Shown here: piece by piece, positions 1-6,432 of the stretch | How positions within the stretch are numbered: the first letter of the stretch is position 1 | Layout of the letters: every line of letters starts with the position of its first letter | DNA from: JBFWQM01 sp050249455 | GTDB lineage: Bacteria > Pseudomonadota > Alphaproteobacteria > MPNO01 > VGEU01 | Direction: 5' to 3' | Assembly (NCBI GenBank): GCA_050249455.1 | Contig: JBFWQM010000197.1 | Coordinates: forward strand, 1-10,522 | Length of the DNA: 10,522 nt | Position numbers and translations under genes: made by a program | Notes under the pieces: model-generated | Told to the model about the DNA's origin: nothing | The model's input: only the letters and a program-made list of their open reading frames with translations | Database searches by the model: none

Positions 1-34
1 GCGCGACCGTCTGCGCCGCATCGCCGGCTCCTGA
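1..34 (+). CDS. C-terminal end of an unidentified gene (partial)
   Basis: The second reading frame gives ten residues ending RRIAGS and then TGA at 32-34. The Arg-rich, high-GC codon pattern fits the tail of a gene that starts left of the window. Too little remains to name the product. The frame choice rests only on the nearby stop and on codon style, so this is a weak call. Confidence 0.3.
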   Translation, partial: RDRLRRIAGS

Positions 35-85
35 CCGTTGCGCCGGCCGCCGTCGCGGCGTATTTTCCGTGCCTCATCGATCCGA

Positions 86-162
86 CGGAGCGTGGCGCAG
101 CCTGGTAGCGCACCAGACTGGGGGTCTGGGGGTCGCTGGTTCGAATCCAGTCGCTCCGACCA
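86..162 (+). tRNA. tRNA-Pro, anticodon GGG
   Basis: This is a complete 77-nt cloverleaf. The acceptor arms CGGAGCG (86-92) and CGCTCCG (152-158) pair fully, followed by discriminator A159 and a genome-encoded CCA at 160-162. The D arm GCGC...GCGC contains the GGTAGC motif. The anticodon stem is CCAGA/TCTGG (113-117 with 125-129) around the loop CTGGGGG, which puts the anticodon GGG at 120-122. The T arm CTGG-TTCGAAT-CCAG is canonical. GGG reads the proline codons CCC and CCU. The gene appears functional, with no intron or mismatch visible. Confidence 0.97.
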
Positions 163-175
163 ATCGACGCGTGCA

Positions 176-200
176 GGGGGCCGGCCGCAAGGCGGCCCCC
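176..200 (+). terminator. GC-rich hairpin after tRNA-Pro
   Basis: GGGGGCCG (176-183) pairs with CGGCCCCC (193-200). The stem can continue inward to a GCAA tetraloop at 187-190 with one bulged G. It starts 14 nt after the tRNA CCA, where a tRNA terminator is expected. Only TTCGCC follows rather than a T run, so it is either a weak intrinsic terminator or a 3'-processing structure. Confidence 0.5.
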
Positions 201-435
201 TTCGCCGTATGGCGCGCCGGGATCGATGCGGACCGGAAGAACATCCGCGGTTGCCCGAGGATGACGCTCCTTCCGATCCGCGAGACCCCGTCAGGAGTCG
301 TCGATCAACGCGCACTACCCGTGATTGTTCCTGCTGCAGCGCTCCGGGGCTTCCCGGCCGCGGCCGTTCCTTTATGATCGGAGCCGGGTCGGTCGACCGC
401 CGCGGCGCGGCAAAGGCCGGCCGGGAGGCCGCACG
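201..435. other. Intergenic spacer between tRNA-Pro and the Fe-S protein gene
   Basis: About 235 bp hold no convincing gene. Open frames cross the region but have no ribosome binding site or recognisable product, and some run through the tRNA. The right end has a possible -10 element, TATGAT at 373-378, a five-of-six match to the sigma-70 consensus. Only a poor -35 (TTCCCG, 351-356) lies in front of it. It could drive the gene starting at 436. Nothing else stands out. Confidence 0.5.
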
Positions 436-1362
436 ATGATCGGGACGAGCTGGATACGCGAGCAGGGGCTGAAGGACCCGCTCCTCGTCGAGTTGCTGCG
501 TGCAACCGGCATGGAGACGGTGCCGCTGTGGAGCCGCGACTTCCCCGAGCGCGATGCGGCGAAGCGCCGGTGGGACGAGCTGGCGGCGTTCCGCGACGGG
601 CCGGTCTCCCCGGTGCAGGCGCCGCACCCCGATGTCGCCGCGCTGTCCGACGGCATCAAGGCGCGCGCCGCCGCGCTCGGTGCGGCGAAGGTCGGCATCT
701 GCGCGCTGCGGCCGGAATTCATCGAGTACGGCGTCGATCTGCCGCACACCAACGTCATCGCCTTCGTCTGCTACGAGGATTACCGCAAGGTGCTCGACGG
801 CCCGGACGCGGTCGACCTCGAGGCGATGCAGACCTACGTCCGCTGCGCCGAGATCGCCACCGCGCTGGCCCGCCACATCCGCGAGGACCTGGGCTGGCCC
901 GCGCTCGCCCACCACAACGGCTCGGTGCAGATCCAGGCGATCCCCGTCCTGCACGAGGCGGGATTCGGCGAGCTCGGCAAGCACGGCAGCCTGATCAATC
1001 CGGACCTCGGCGCCAACTTCCGGCCCGGCTTCGTGACCACGACCTTGCCGCTGGCCCACGACCGGCCGCTGGCGTTCGGCGTGCAGGACTATTGCCTGAC
1101 CTGCAACTTGTGCCGCAACAACTGCCCCGGCGACGCGATCCCGGCCGAGTACATCATGACCGCTGGCGTGCGGCGGTGGCTGACCGACATCGAGAAATGC
1201 TATCCGGTGTCGCGCTTTCGCGACGAGTACTGCCACATCTGCATCGACGTGTGCCCGTACACGCACAAGGAAAACGGGGATCCGCAGCGCCGCGAGACCT
1301 ACAAGGCCTATATGAAAGAGCGCAAGGCCGGCGGCTACAAGACGCCGAAGCGCAAGCGATGA
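436..1362 (+). CDS. 4Fe-4S dicluster protein, reductive-dehalogenase/QueG-like
   Basis: This is a 308-residue probable redox protein. The start is ATG 436, chosen for GGGAGG at 423-428 seven bases upstream; extensions of the frame further upstream look non-coding. The C-terminal part binds two 4Fe-4S clusters. Cys220, Cys223, Cys226 and Cys230-Pro form a ferredoxin motif, and Cys255, Cys266, Cys269 and Cys273-Pro form the second. Just before them, at about residues 175-213, is the AGFGELGKHG / LINPDLG / TTTLPL pattern found in reductive dehalogenases and the epoxyqueuosine reductase QueG, where this region helps hold cobalamin. No Tat or Sec signal is seen, so it is probably cytoplasmic. It is shorter than respiratory RdhA and lacks the C-terminal HEAT repeat of QueG, so neither name is safe. 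The C-terminus is Lys/Arg-rich. The substrate is unknown. Its stop overlaps the next gene's start. Confidence 0.85.
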   Translation: MIGTSWIREQGLKDPLLVELLRATGMETVPLWSRDFPERDAAKRRWDELAAFRDGPVSPVQAPHPDVAALSDGIKARAAALGAAKVGICALRPEFIEYGVDLPHTNVIAFVCYEDYRKVLDGPDAVDLEAMQTYVRCAEIATALARHIREDLGWPALAHHNGSVQIQAIPVLHEAGFGELGKHGSLINPDLGANFRPGFVTTTLPLAHDRPLAFGVQDYCLTCNLCRNNCPGDAIPAEYIMTAGVRRWLTDIEKCYPVSRFRDEYCHICIDVCPYTHKENGDPQRRETYKAYMKERKAGGYKTPKRKR

Positions 1363-1694
1363 CCGCGGAGACCGCGCCATCGCTCCAGACGCTCGCCGCC
1401 GCGGCGCTGCGGCTTCTCGAACAGGACGGTGCCGATCGGGTCGACCGCACGGTGCCGGGCGCGCCGCCGCTTTCTGTGCAATACCGCGGCCCCCGCCCGG
1501 CCGCGCCGCTGCCGGGCGCCGTCGTCGCACCGGCGGACGTGCCGCGCCATCGGCCGTGGGTCGGGGCGCAGCGCCTCACCGTGCGGGCGCCGTTGATCGT
1601 CTTCGACATCGCCTGGAACGCCGGCGAGCCGCTGCGGATCATGACCTTCAGCCGCGGCGACTGGGAAGCGCAACTGCTCGCCGCGGCGACCTGA
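1359..1694 (+). CDS. Hypothetical protein, 111 aa, coupled to the Fe-S protein
   Basis: I do not recognise this family. The ATG at 1359-1361 overlaps the upstream TGA (1360-1362) as ATGA, typical of translational coupling and a good reason to trust this start. The N-terminal 25 residues look helical (SLQTLAAAALRLLEQDG). A Pro/Arg-rich middle follows, then a short hydrophobic and aromatic segment (LIVFDIAWNAGEPLRI) that may be a beta strand. There is no signal peptide, membrane helix or cysteine pair. The coupling suggests a partner or accessory factor for the Fe-S protein, but this is inference from position only. Confidence 0.65.
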   Translation: MTAETAPSLQTLAAAALRLLEQDGADRVDRTVPGAPPLSVQYRGPRPAAPLPGAVVAPADVPRHRPWVGAQRLTVRAPLIVFDIAWNAGEPLRIMTFSRGDWEAQLLAAAT

Positions 1695-1743
1695 GCGCGC
1701 GGCCGACATCTGGCACCATTCCGCGGAGGATAGTGGCACTTCG

Positions 1744-3027
1744 ATGATCCTAGAGATTGCCGTCGTCGGGCTCCTGATCCTGATCAACGGCTTCTTTGCA
1801 ATGTCGGAGCTGGCGCTGGTCTCCTCGCGCCGCGGCCGGCTGCAGCAGCTGGCGCAGACCGGCCGGCGCGGCGCGGCGAGCGCGCTGAAGCTCACCGGCG
1901 ACCCGACCGGTTTCCTCTCCACCGTGCAGATCGGCATCACCGTGGTCGGGGTCTTCGCCGGCGCCTACGGCGGCGCCACCCTGGCCGCGCGGCTGGCCGA
2001 GGTGCTCAAGGAGATCCCGCCGATCGCGGGCTCGGCCGAGAGCATCGCGTTCGTCGTCGTCGTGGTCGCCATCACCTACCTGTCGCTCGTGGTGGGCGAG
2101 CTGGTGCCCAAGCGGCTGGCGCTGAGCCGGGCGGAAGCGATCGCGGCGACGGTCGCCCCCGCGATGACCTTGCTGGCCCGCGCGGCGGCGCCGGTGGTGT
2201 GGTTCCTGCGCGTCTCCACGGAGGCCGTGCTGCGGTTGACCGGCGCCCGCTCGAAGCCGGAATCGACAGTGACGGAGGAGGAGGTCAAGACGCTGATCGC
2301 CGAGGGGACGCTGGCCGGCATCTTCGAGCCGGCCGAGCGCGAAATGATCGAAGGCGTGCTGCGGATCGGCGATCGCGCCGTGCGATCGATCATGGTCCCG
2401 CGGCCGGAGGTCGTCTGGCTCGACATCGAGGACAGCATCGATGCGATCCACCGCGAGATCGTGGACAGCGGCCATTCGCGCTTCCCGGTCTGCCGCGGCG
2501 ACGTCGACGAGATCGTCGGCTACGTCGAGACCAAGCACCTGCTGCAGCAGCAGCGCCGCGACGGCCGCATCGACCTCGCAGCGGCGGCGCTGGAGCCGAT
2601 GTACGTGAGCGACCAGATGCCGATCCTGCGCCTGCTCGACCGCTTCAAGCGGGCGGGCGTGCACCTTGCCTGCGTGCTCGACGAGCACGGCTCGTTCGAA
2701 GGCATCGTCACGCCGACCGATATCCTGACCGCGATCGCCGGCGACCTGCCGGACCGCGAGGACGACGAGGAGCCGGCCGCCGCCCGGCGCGACGACGGCT
2801 CCTGGCTGCTCGACGGCCGCATGCCGATCGACGCCGCCGAGCGGGTGCTGGCGGTGACCGGCATGGGCGACGGCGGCGATTTCCACACGCTGGCCGGGTT
2901 CGTGCTCGACAACCTCGGGCACCTGCCGGAACCGGGCGAGAGCTTCGTTTGGCGCGACTGGCGTTTCGAGGTGGTCGACATGGACGGGCGCCGCATCGAC
3001 AAGATACTGGCCCGCCCGCCCGGCTGA
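1744..3027 (+). CDS. CNNM/CorC-HlyC family CBS-domain membrane protein
   Basis: This 427-residue inner-membrane protein has the domain order of the 'hemolysin-like' CorC/CNNM family, usually linked to magnesium or cobalt homeostasis. The DUF21 (CNNM) domain covers about residues 1-195, with hydrophobic segments near 2-20, 62-82, 102-118 and 137-157 and the family-typical N-terminal stretch NGFFAMSELALVSSRR. Two CBS domains follow at about 215-275 (starting IMVPRPEVVWLD) and 283-340 (ending TPTDILTAIAGDL); these bind adenine nucleotides in relatives. A CorC_HlyC domain ends the protein at about 352-425. The length is normal for the family. The start ATG 1744 has GGAGGA at 1725-1730, a rather long 13-nt spacing. 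The FAH-family gene follows after 27 bp, so co-transcription is likely. The transported ion cannot be read from the sequence. Confidence 0.9.
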   Translation: MILEIAVVGLLILINGFFAMSELALVSSRRGRLQQLAQTGRRGAASALKLTGDPTGFLSTVQIGITVVGVFAGAYGGATLAARLAEVLKEIPPIAGSAESIAFVVVVVAITYLSLVVGELVPKRLALSRAEAIAATVAPAMTLLARAAAPVVWFLRVSTEAVLRLTGARSKPESTVTEEEVKTLIAEGTLAGIFEPAEREMIEGVLRIGDRAVRSIMVPRPEVVWLDIEDSIDAIHREIVDSGHSRFPVCRGDVDEIVGYVETKHLLQQQRRDGRIDLAAAALEPMYVSDQMPILRLLDRFKRAGVHLACVLDEHGSFEGIVTPTDILTAIAGDLPDREDDEEPAAARRDDGSWLLDGRMPIDAAERVLAVTGMGDGGDFHTLAGFVLDNLGHLPEPGESFVWRDWRFEVVDMDGRRIDKILARPPG

Positions 3028-3054
3028 CGGCGCGCGACGACGCGGAGGACGACG

Positions 3055-3975
3055 ATGGCGCACTACCGGCTCCTGACCTATTTCGCCGACACCGGCGCGC
3101 CGCGCGCCGGCCTCCTGGTCGGCGGCGAGGTGTTCGATCTGGCGGCGGCGGCGGCGGCGGCGGGCCGCGCCGGCGGCCTCGACTGGACGGCGACATTGTC
3201 GGTGCTCAAGAACTGGGAGGCGACGCAGCCGGTCCTGCAGGCGCTGGCCGCCGCCGCGCCCGCGGTCGCCGGCCGGCCGCTGGACAAGGTGCGGCTGATG
3301 GCGCCGATCCTCTATCCGGCGTCGATCTATTGCGCGGCCGCCAACTACTACGACCATCACCGCGAGATGACCGGGCAGGAACTCGACAAGGGCAAGCTCG
3401 CCCCGTACTTCTTCCTGAAGACGTCGAGCTCGGTGGTCGGCCCCGGCGCCGAGATCCGCCTTCCGGTGGAATACACCCGGCAGTGCGACTGGGAGGCCGA
3501 GATCGGCGTCGTCATCGGCCGCGCGGCGCGCAACGTCTCCACCGCCAACGCGATGAGCCACGTCGCCGGCTACACCATCGTCAACGACCTGTCGGCGCGC
3601 GACCGCCGCCACCGCGACGACTGGCCGTTCCGCTCGGACTGGTTCGGCCAGAAGTGCTTCGAGACCTCCGCCCCGATGGGGCCGTGGATCACCCCGGCGG
3701 CGGCAGTGCCGGATCCGCACGCGCTGGCGATCCGGCTGTGGGTGGACGACCGGCTGGAGCAGGACTCCTCCAGCCGCGAGATGGTGTTCGACATCCCCGA
3801 GCAGATCGCCGCGATCAGCCGCCAGATCACGCTGCGCCCCGGCGACGTCATCGCCACCGGCACCTGCGCCGGCGTCGGCAACGCCAAGGGGCGCTTCCTG
3901 CAGCCGGGCCAGCGCTGCCGGATCGAGATCGAGGGGCTGGGCACCCTGGAGAACCCGGTGGTCGCCGGGCTGTGA
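3055..3975 (+). CDS. Fumarylacetoacetate hydrolase (FAH) family protein
   Basis: This 306-residue probable cytoplasmic enzyme belongs to the FAH superfamily, whose members cleave or hydrate diketo and oxo acids in aromatic-compound breakdown using a divalent metal. The FAH domain fills about residues 80-304. Expected metal ligands are visible: Glu147 and Glu149 in DWEAEIGVVIG, and Asp178 in GYTIVNDLSARD. FGQKCFETSAPMGPWIT (198-213) and GDVIATGTCAGVG (263-275) are the other family signatures. The N-terminal 80 residues form the usual small lead domain, including an Ala7 run at 30-36. ATG 3055 has GGAGGA (3044-3049) five bases upstream. The exact substrate (fumarylpyruvate, acylpyruvate, 5-oxopent-3-ene-tricarboxylate or other) is not determined, and no neighbouring catabolic operon fixes it. 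Confidence 0.9.
   Translation: MAHYRLLTYFADTGAPRAGLLVGGEVFDLAAAAAAAGRAGGLDWTATLSVLKNWEATQPVLQALAAAAPAVAGRPLDKVRLMAPILYPASIYCAAANYYDHHREMTGQELDKGKLAPYFFLKTSSSVVGPGAEIRLPVEYTRQCDWEAEIGVVIGRAARNVSTANAMSHVAGYTIVNDLSARDRRHRDDWPFRSDWFGQKCFETSAPMGPWITPAAAVPDPHALAIRLWVDDRLEQDSSSREMVFDIPEQIAAISRQITLRPGDVIATGTCAGVGNAKGRFLQPGQRCRIEIEGLGTLENPVVAGL
3141..3161 (+). repeat. GGC trinucleotide run inside the FAH-family gene
   Basis: Seven consecutive GGC triplets, read in the GCG frame, encode Ala30-Ala36 of the FAH-family protein. A length change would keep the frame, so this alters an alanine run in the N-terminal lead domain and cannot act as an on/off switch. Confidence 0.8.
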
Positions 3976-3997
3976 CCTCGATCCGGCGCCGCCTGCC

Positions 3998-4540
3998 CTA
4001 GAACTTGCCGTCGATCAGGACGAAGGCGACCTTGCAGTCCTTGTCGGAGCGGTTGCTCCAGGCGTGGTTGGTGCCGCGCTGCACGAACGTGTCGCCGGTC
4101 TTCAGCAGGACTTCCGAATCGTCGAGGACGAGGTAGATCTCGCCCTCCAGGACCAGGCCGTAGTCGATCGATTCGGTCTTGTGCATCAGGGGATGCGGCG
4201 GCTTTTCCGAAGCGTCGGCGGCGTGGCCGGCGCCGAGGGCCGAGAAGCTCGCATGGGCGGCCGCGCGGTCGACGCTGCCGATCCAGTCCTTCTCCGGCGG
4301 GAAGTTGATCACCCGGAACACCGAGCCGTTCTTGGGCGGCAGGAGACCGATCGTATCCTTCGTGGTGTCCTCGTTGCCGGCGAGGCCCGCCGGCGATTCG
4401 AACACCCGCCAGACGTTGTGGATCGCCACGCCCGGCCGCGCGGGCGGGCGCAGCACATTGGACGTGTCGGCATCGATGATGACGACCGCCTTGCCGCGTT
4501 CGTCGTGGCCGGTGATGACGCGGCGGACGCCTCCTGCCAT
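3998..4540 (-). CDS. Cupin-domain protein
   Basis: This 180-residue single-cupin protein has no signal peptide and is probably cytoplasmic. Cupin motif 1 lies at about 116-135 (HPLMHKTESIDYGLVLEGE), with His116 and His120 as candidate metal ligands together with Glu123 or Asp126. Motif 2 is GDTFVQRGTNHAWSN (149-163), with His159 as the conserved ligand. The usual motif-2 proline is replaced. The start ATG (4538-4540) has AGGAGGGAG about 8-10 bases upstream; an in-frame start further out would add 35 residues without a good ribosome site and is not preferred. It converges on the FAH-family gene with only 22 bp between stops. Cupins of this sort are often found beside aromatic-acid catabolic enzymes, but substrate and reaction are unknown; a binding or regulatory role is equally possible. 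Confidence 0.85.
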   Translation of the reverse strand: MAGGVRRVITGHDERGKAVVIIDADTSNVLRPPARPGVAIHNVWRVFESPAGLAGNEDTTKDTIGLLPPKNGSVFRVINFPPEKDWIGSVDRAAAHASFSALGAGHAADASEKPPHPLMHKTESIDYGLVLEGEIYLVLDDSEVLLKTGDTFVQRGTNHAWSNRSDKDCKVAFVLIDGKF

Positions 4541-4763
4541 CGCTTGTACTCCCTCCTGGTTTGGTTGGCGGCGGAGATTAGCGCGGTTCGGCGTGGCGAG
4601 CCACGGTGCAACACCTGAGGGAAAAAGCGGCTGCCGGTTAAGCATAACGCCGGGTTGGCGGTGGACTTCGCGACGCGACTATGGTATCCGCGACTCCGAG
4701 GTCTGGAGATAGCGTCCGAAAACTAAAGGAAAATTCGGACGGTCCAGGGGATGAGGGGGTAAC
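4541..4763. promoter_or_regulatory. Divergent intergenic region with inverted repeat before the barrel gene
   Basis: This 223-bp space separates the leftward cupin gene and the rightward FapF-like gene and should hold both promoters. The clearest element is an inverted repeat, GTCCGAA (4714-4720) and TTCGGAC (4734-4740), around a 13-nt A-rich spacer. The arm centres are 20 bp apart, about two helical turns, as in many dimeric repressor sites; it could also form a hairpin in the leader. No convincing -35/-10 pair was found. AGGGGG at 4754-4759 is the presumed ribosome site for the TTG start at 4764. Confidence 0.45.
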
Positions 4764-6341
4764 TTGCCGCATCGGTTGGGCAAGGGGTTGGGTTGGGGCA
4801 TGGTTTCCGCGATCGCCATCGGCGTCGCGGTGCCCGGCGCGTCGGCTGCCGACGGCCGAAATCCCGTGCGCGAGGCCCTGCCGCGGGCGGAGGACGCCTA
4901 TCGCGGCCCGATTTCGGGCCAGTTCGGCAACAACGAAGACGCCTGGAGCATGCTGCGCCGGCTGGAGCAGCAGCTCAAGAACCAGCAGAAGACGATCGCC
5001 GACCAGCAGCGCGCGCTCCAGGAGCAGCGTCGCGAGCTTGAGGCGATGCGTACCGAGATCGATCGCGACGGCGCCCGTCCGGCGAGCCGCAACGGCGCCG
5101 CCGCAGCGCAGCGCAACGGCCGGACCGTGCGCGCCAGCGAGCGCCAGTCGCAGAGCGCCCAGGTGCCGCGCCCGCCCGATTTCCTGCCGCCCGGCGTCGG
5201 GGTGCCGACGCCGCCGCAGCCGCTCGATCCGGGGCCGCTCGCCCCGTCGCCGGTGGCGCCAGGCCCGGTCGCGCCGGGCCCCGTTGCCCCCGTGCCGCCC
5301 GACTCGGCCGGTTCGGGCCCCGTCGCGCCCGGTCCCGTGGCGCCCGAGCCGGTGGCGCCGGGCGAGCAGCCGCAGGCGCCGACCACGGCGGCTCCGGCCG
5401 GGCCGACCCCGGACGAGGCCGAGCAGGCGCGCCAGACGCAGCAGCAGCAGGAACTGCTCCTGGAGGCCGGGGCGATCCTGCTGCCCCCCGGGCGCCTGCA
5501 GGTCGAGCAGTCGTTCGACTACTCGCATTCGTCCTCGAACCGCATCAACATCGGCGGCTTCACCATCTTCGAGGCGATCCTGATCGGGACCATCCGGGTC
5601 GACGACCTCAAGCGGGACATCATCACCGACTCCGTCGCGGCGCGCATCGGCATCTTCCGCCGCCTTCAGGCGGAAGTGCGCGTGCCGTTCGTCTACCGCA
5701 TCGACAACGAGGTGCTGGGGCAGGGCACCAACGACCAGCGCTTCCGCGAGGTGACCGGCCGCGGCATGGGCGACATCGACGCGACCGTGACCTACCAGCC
5801 GGTGATTGCCCGCGGCATCTGGCCGAACATCCTGACCCGCGCGCGCATCAAGATCCCCACCGGCACCAATCCGTTCGAGATCGGCACCACCACCAACGCC
5901 ACCACCGGGGAGACCCGGCTGACCGAGGCGCCGACCGGCGCCGGCTTCTACGCCTTCGCGGGCGGCGCCACCGCGGTGTGGCGTAGCGACCCGGCGGTGT
6001 TCTTCCTGTCCACCGGCTACACCTTGAACGCGCCGCGCACCTTCGGCGGCTCCGAGCTCGACCCCGGCGACACCATCGACTACAGCGTCGGCGTCAACAT
6101 CGCGCTGAGCGACCGGGTGGCGATCAACTTCGGCTTCGCCGAGTCCTTCACCTTCGAGACCAAGCAGAACGGGGTGAAGAGCGAGGGCTCGTCCACCAAC
6201 GACGCCCGGGTCACACTCGGCACCTCGATCGGCATCACGCCTGCCATGTCGCTGATCTTCTCGGCGGGCATCGGCCTGACCCAGGACTCGCCCGACTTCA
6301 GCATCTCGTTCAGCGTGCCCTACACGTTCGACCTGTTCTGA
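4764..6341 (+). CDS. FapF-like outer-membrane amyloid exporter (beta barrel with coiled coil)
   Basis: This 525-residue protein has the layout of FapF, the Pseudomonas outer-membrane pore that secretes functional amyloid. A signal peptide ends near ASA|ADG (about residue 28). A Gln-rich coiled coil (about 63-99) follows, then a Pro-rich linker with PVAPG repeats (about 135-215), a short helix (217-236) that could plug the pore, and a beta barrel from about 245 to the end. The barrel opens LLPPGRLQVEQSFDYSHSSS and ends YTFDLF, with the terminal Phe usual for outer-membrane barrels. TTG 4764 is taken as start because it supplies the Arg/Lys n-region of the signal peptide and has AGGGGG four bases upstream; ATG 4800 would leave no positive charge. 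The linker is unusually long and Pro-rich, judged from memory of the family. An unrelated phenol-transporter-like barrel is the main alternative, but nearby C39 peptidase and repeat proteins favour FapF. Confidence 0.72.
   Translation: MPHRLGKGLGWGMVSAIAIGVAVPGASAADGRNPVREALPRAEDAYRGPISGQFGNNEDAWSMLRRLEQQLKNQQKTIADQQRALQEQRRELEAMRTEIDRDGARPASRNGAAAAQRNGRTVRASERQSQSAQVPRPPDFLPPGVGVPTPPQPLDPGPLAPSPVAPGPVAPGPVAPVPPDSAGSGPVAPGPVAPEPVAPGEQPQAPTTAAPAGPTPDEAEQARQTQQQQELLLEAGAILLPPGRLQVEQSFDYSHSSSNRINIGGFTIFEAILIGTIRVDDLKRDIITDSVAARIGIFRRLQAEVRVPFVYRIDNEVLGQGTNDQRFREVTGRGMGDIDATVTYQPVIARGIWPNILTRARIKIPTGTNPFEIGTTTNATTGETRLTEAPTGAGFYAFAGGATAVWRSDPAVFFLSTGYTLNAPRTFGGSELDPGDTIDYSVGVNIALSDRVAINFGFAESFTFETKQNGVKSEGSSTNDARVTLGTSIGITPAMSLIFSAGIGLTQDSPDFSISFSVPYTFDLF
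5250..5363 (+). repeat. Degenerate 15-bp repeats encoding PVAPG units
   Basis: Imperfect 15-bp units encode Pro-Val-Ala-Pro-Gly, repeated about six times between residues 163 and 200 of the FapF-like protein and interrupted by PVPPDSAGSG. They lie in the linker between coiled coil and barrel. Such a segment would be extended and rigid, and unit number could vary by slippage in steps of five residues without losing frame. Confidence 0.8.
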
Positions 6342-6382
6342 GCGGCCGCGCGGCCGCGGAAAGTCATCGGGCCAAAGCAAGA

Positions 6383-6406
6383 CGGCCGGGCGTGTGCCCG
6401 GCCGTT
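6383..6406. terminator. Bidirectional hairpin terminator between converging genes
   Basis: ACGGCCGGGC (6383-6392) pairs perfectly with GCCCGGCCGT (6397-6406) around a GTGT loop. TT follows on the plus strand and CTTGCTTT on the minus strand. It lies between the stops of the FapF-like gene (6341) and the substrate-binding-protein gene (6433) and can serve both. A 16-bp self-complementary GCGGCCGC repeat at 6342-6357 directly follows the barrel gene. Confidence 0.7.
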
Positions 6407-6432
6407 TCGCGTCGCATGATGTGGGCCGGCGG

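Noticed and set aside
436..1362. Naming the Fe-S protein queG
   Set aside because: The C-terminal HEAT repeat region is missing and the second cluster motif and flanking sequence are closer to reductive-dehalogenase-like proteins.
1750..3720. A very long leftward open frame opposite the CNNM and FAH-family genes
   Set aside because: It is antisense to two well-recognised genes. Its product is a low-complexity Arg/Ala/His-rich chain typical of the complement of GC-rich coding DNA, and it has no domain or plausible start.
3976..3997. Terminator between the converging FAH-family and cupin genes
   Set aside because: Only 22 bp are available and they form no stable stem with a T tract.
2199..4001. 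A long rightward open frame overlapping the CNNM and FAH-family genes
   Set aside because: It overlaps both genes in another frame and gives an Arg/Gly/Pro-rich product without family motifs; it is a GC-rich frame shadow.
4646..4670. Sigma-54 promoter before the exporter gene
   Set aside because: TTGGCGGTGGACTTCGC looks similar, but GG and GC are separated by 11 bases rather than 10 and the flanking consensus is poor.
4638..6380. A long leftward open frame opposite the FapF-like gene
   Set aside because: It is antisense to a protein with signal peptide, coiled coil and barrel; the predicted product is charged low-complexity sequence with no start signal.
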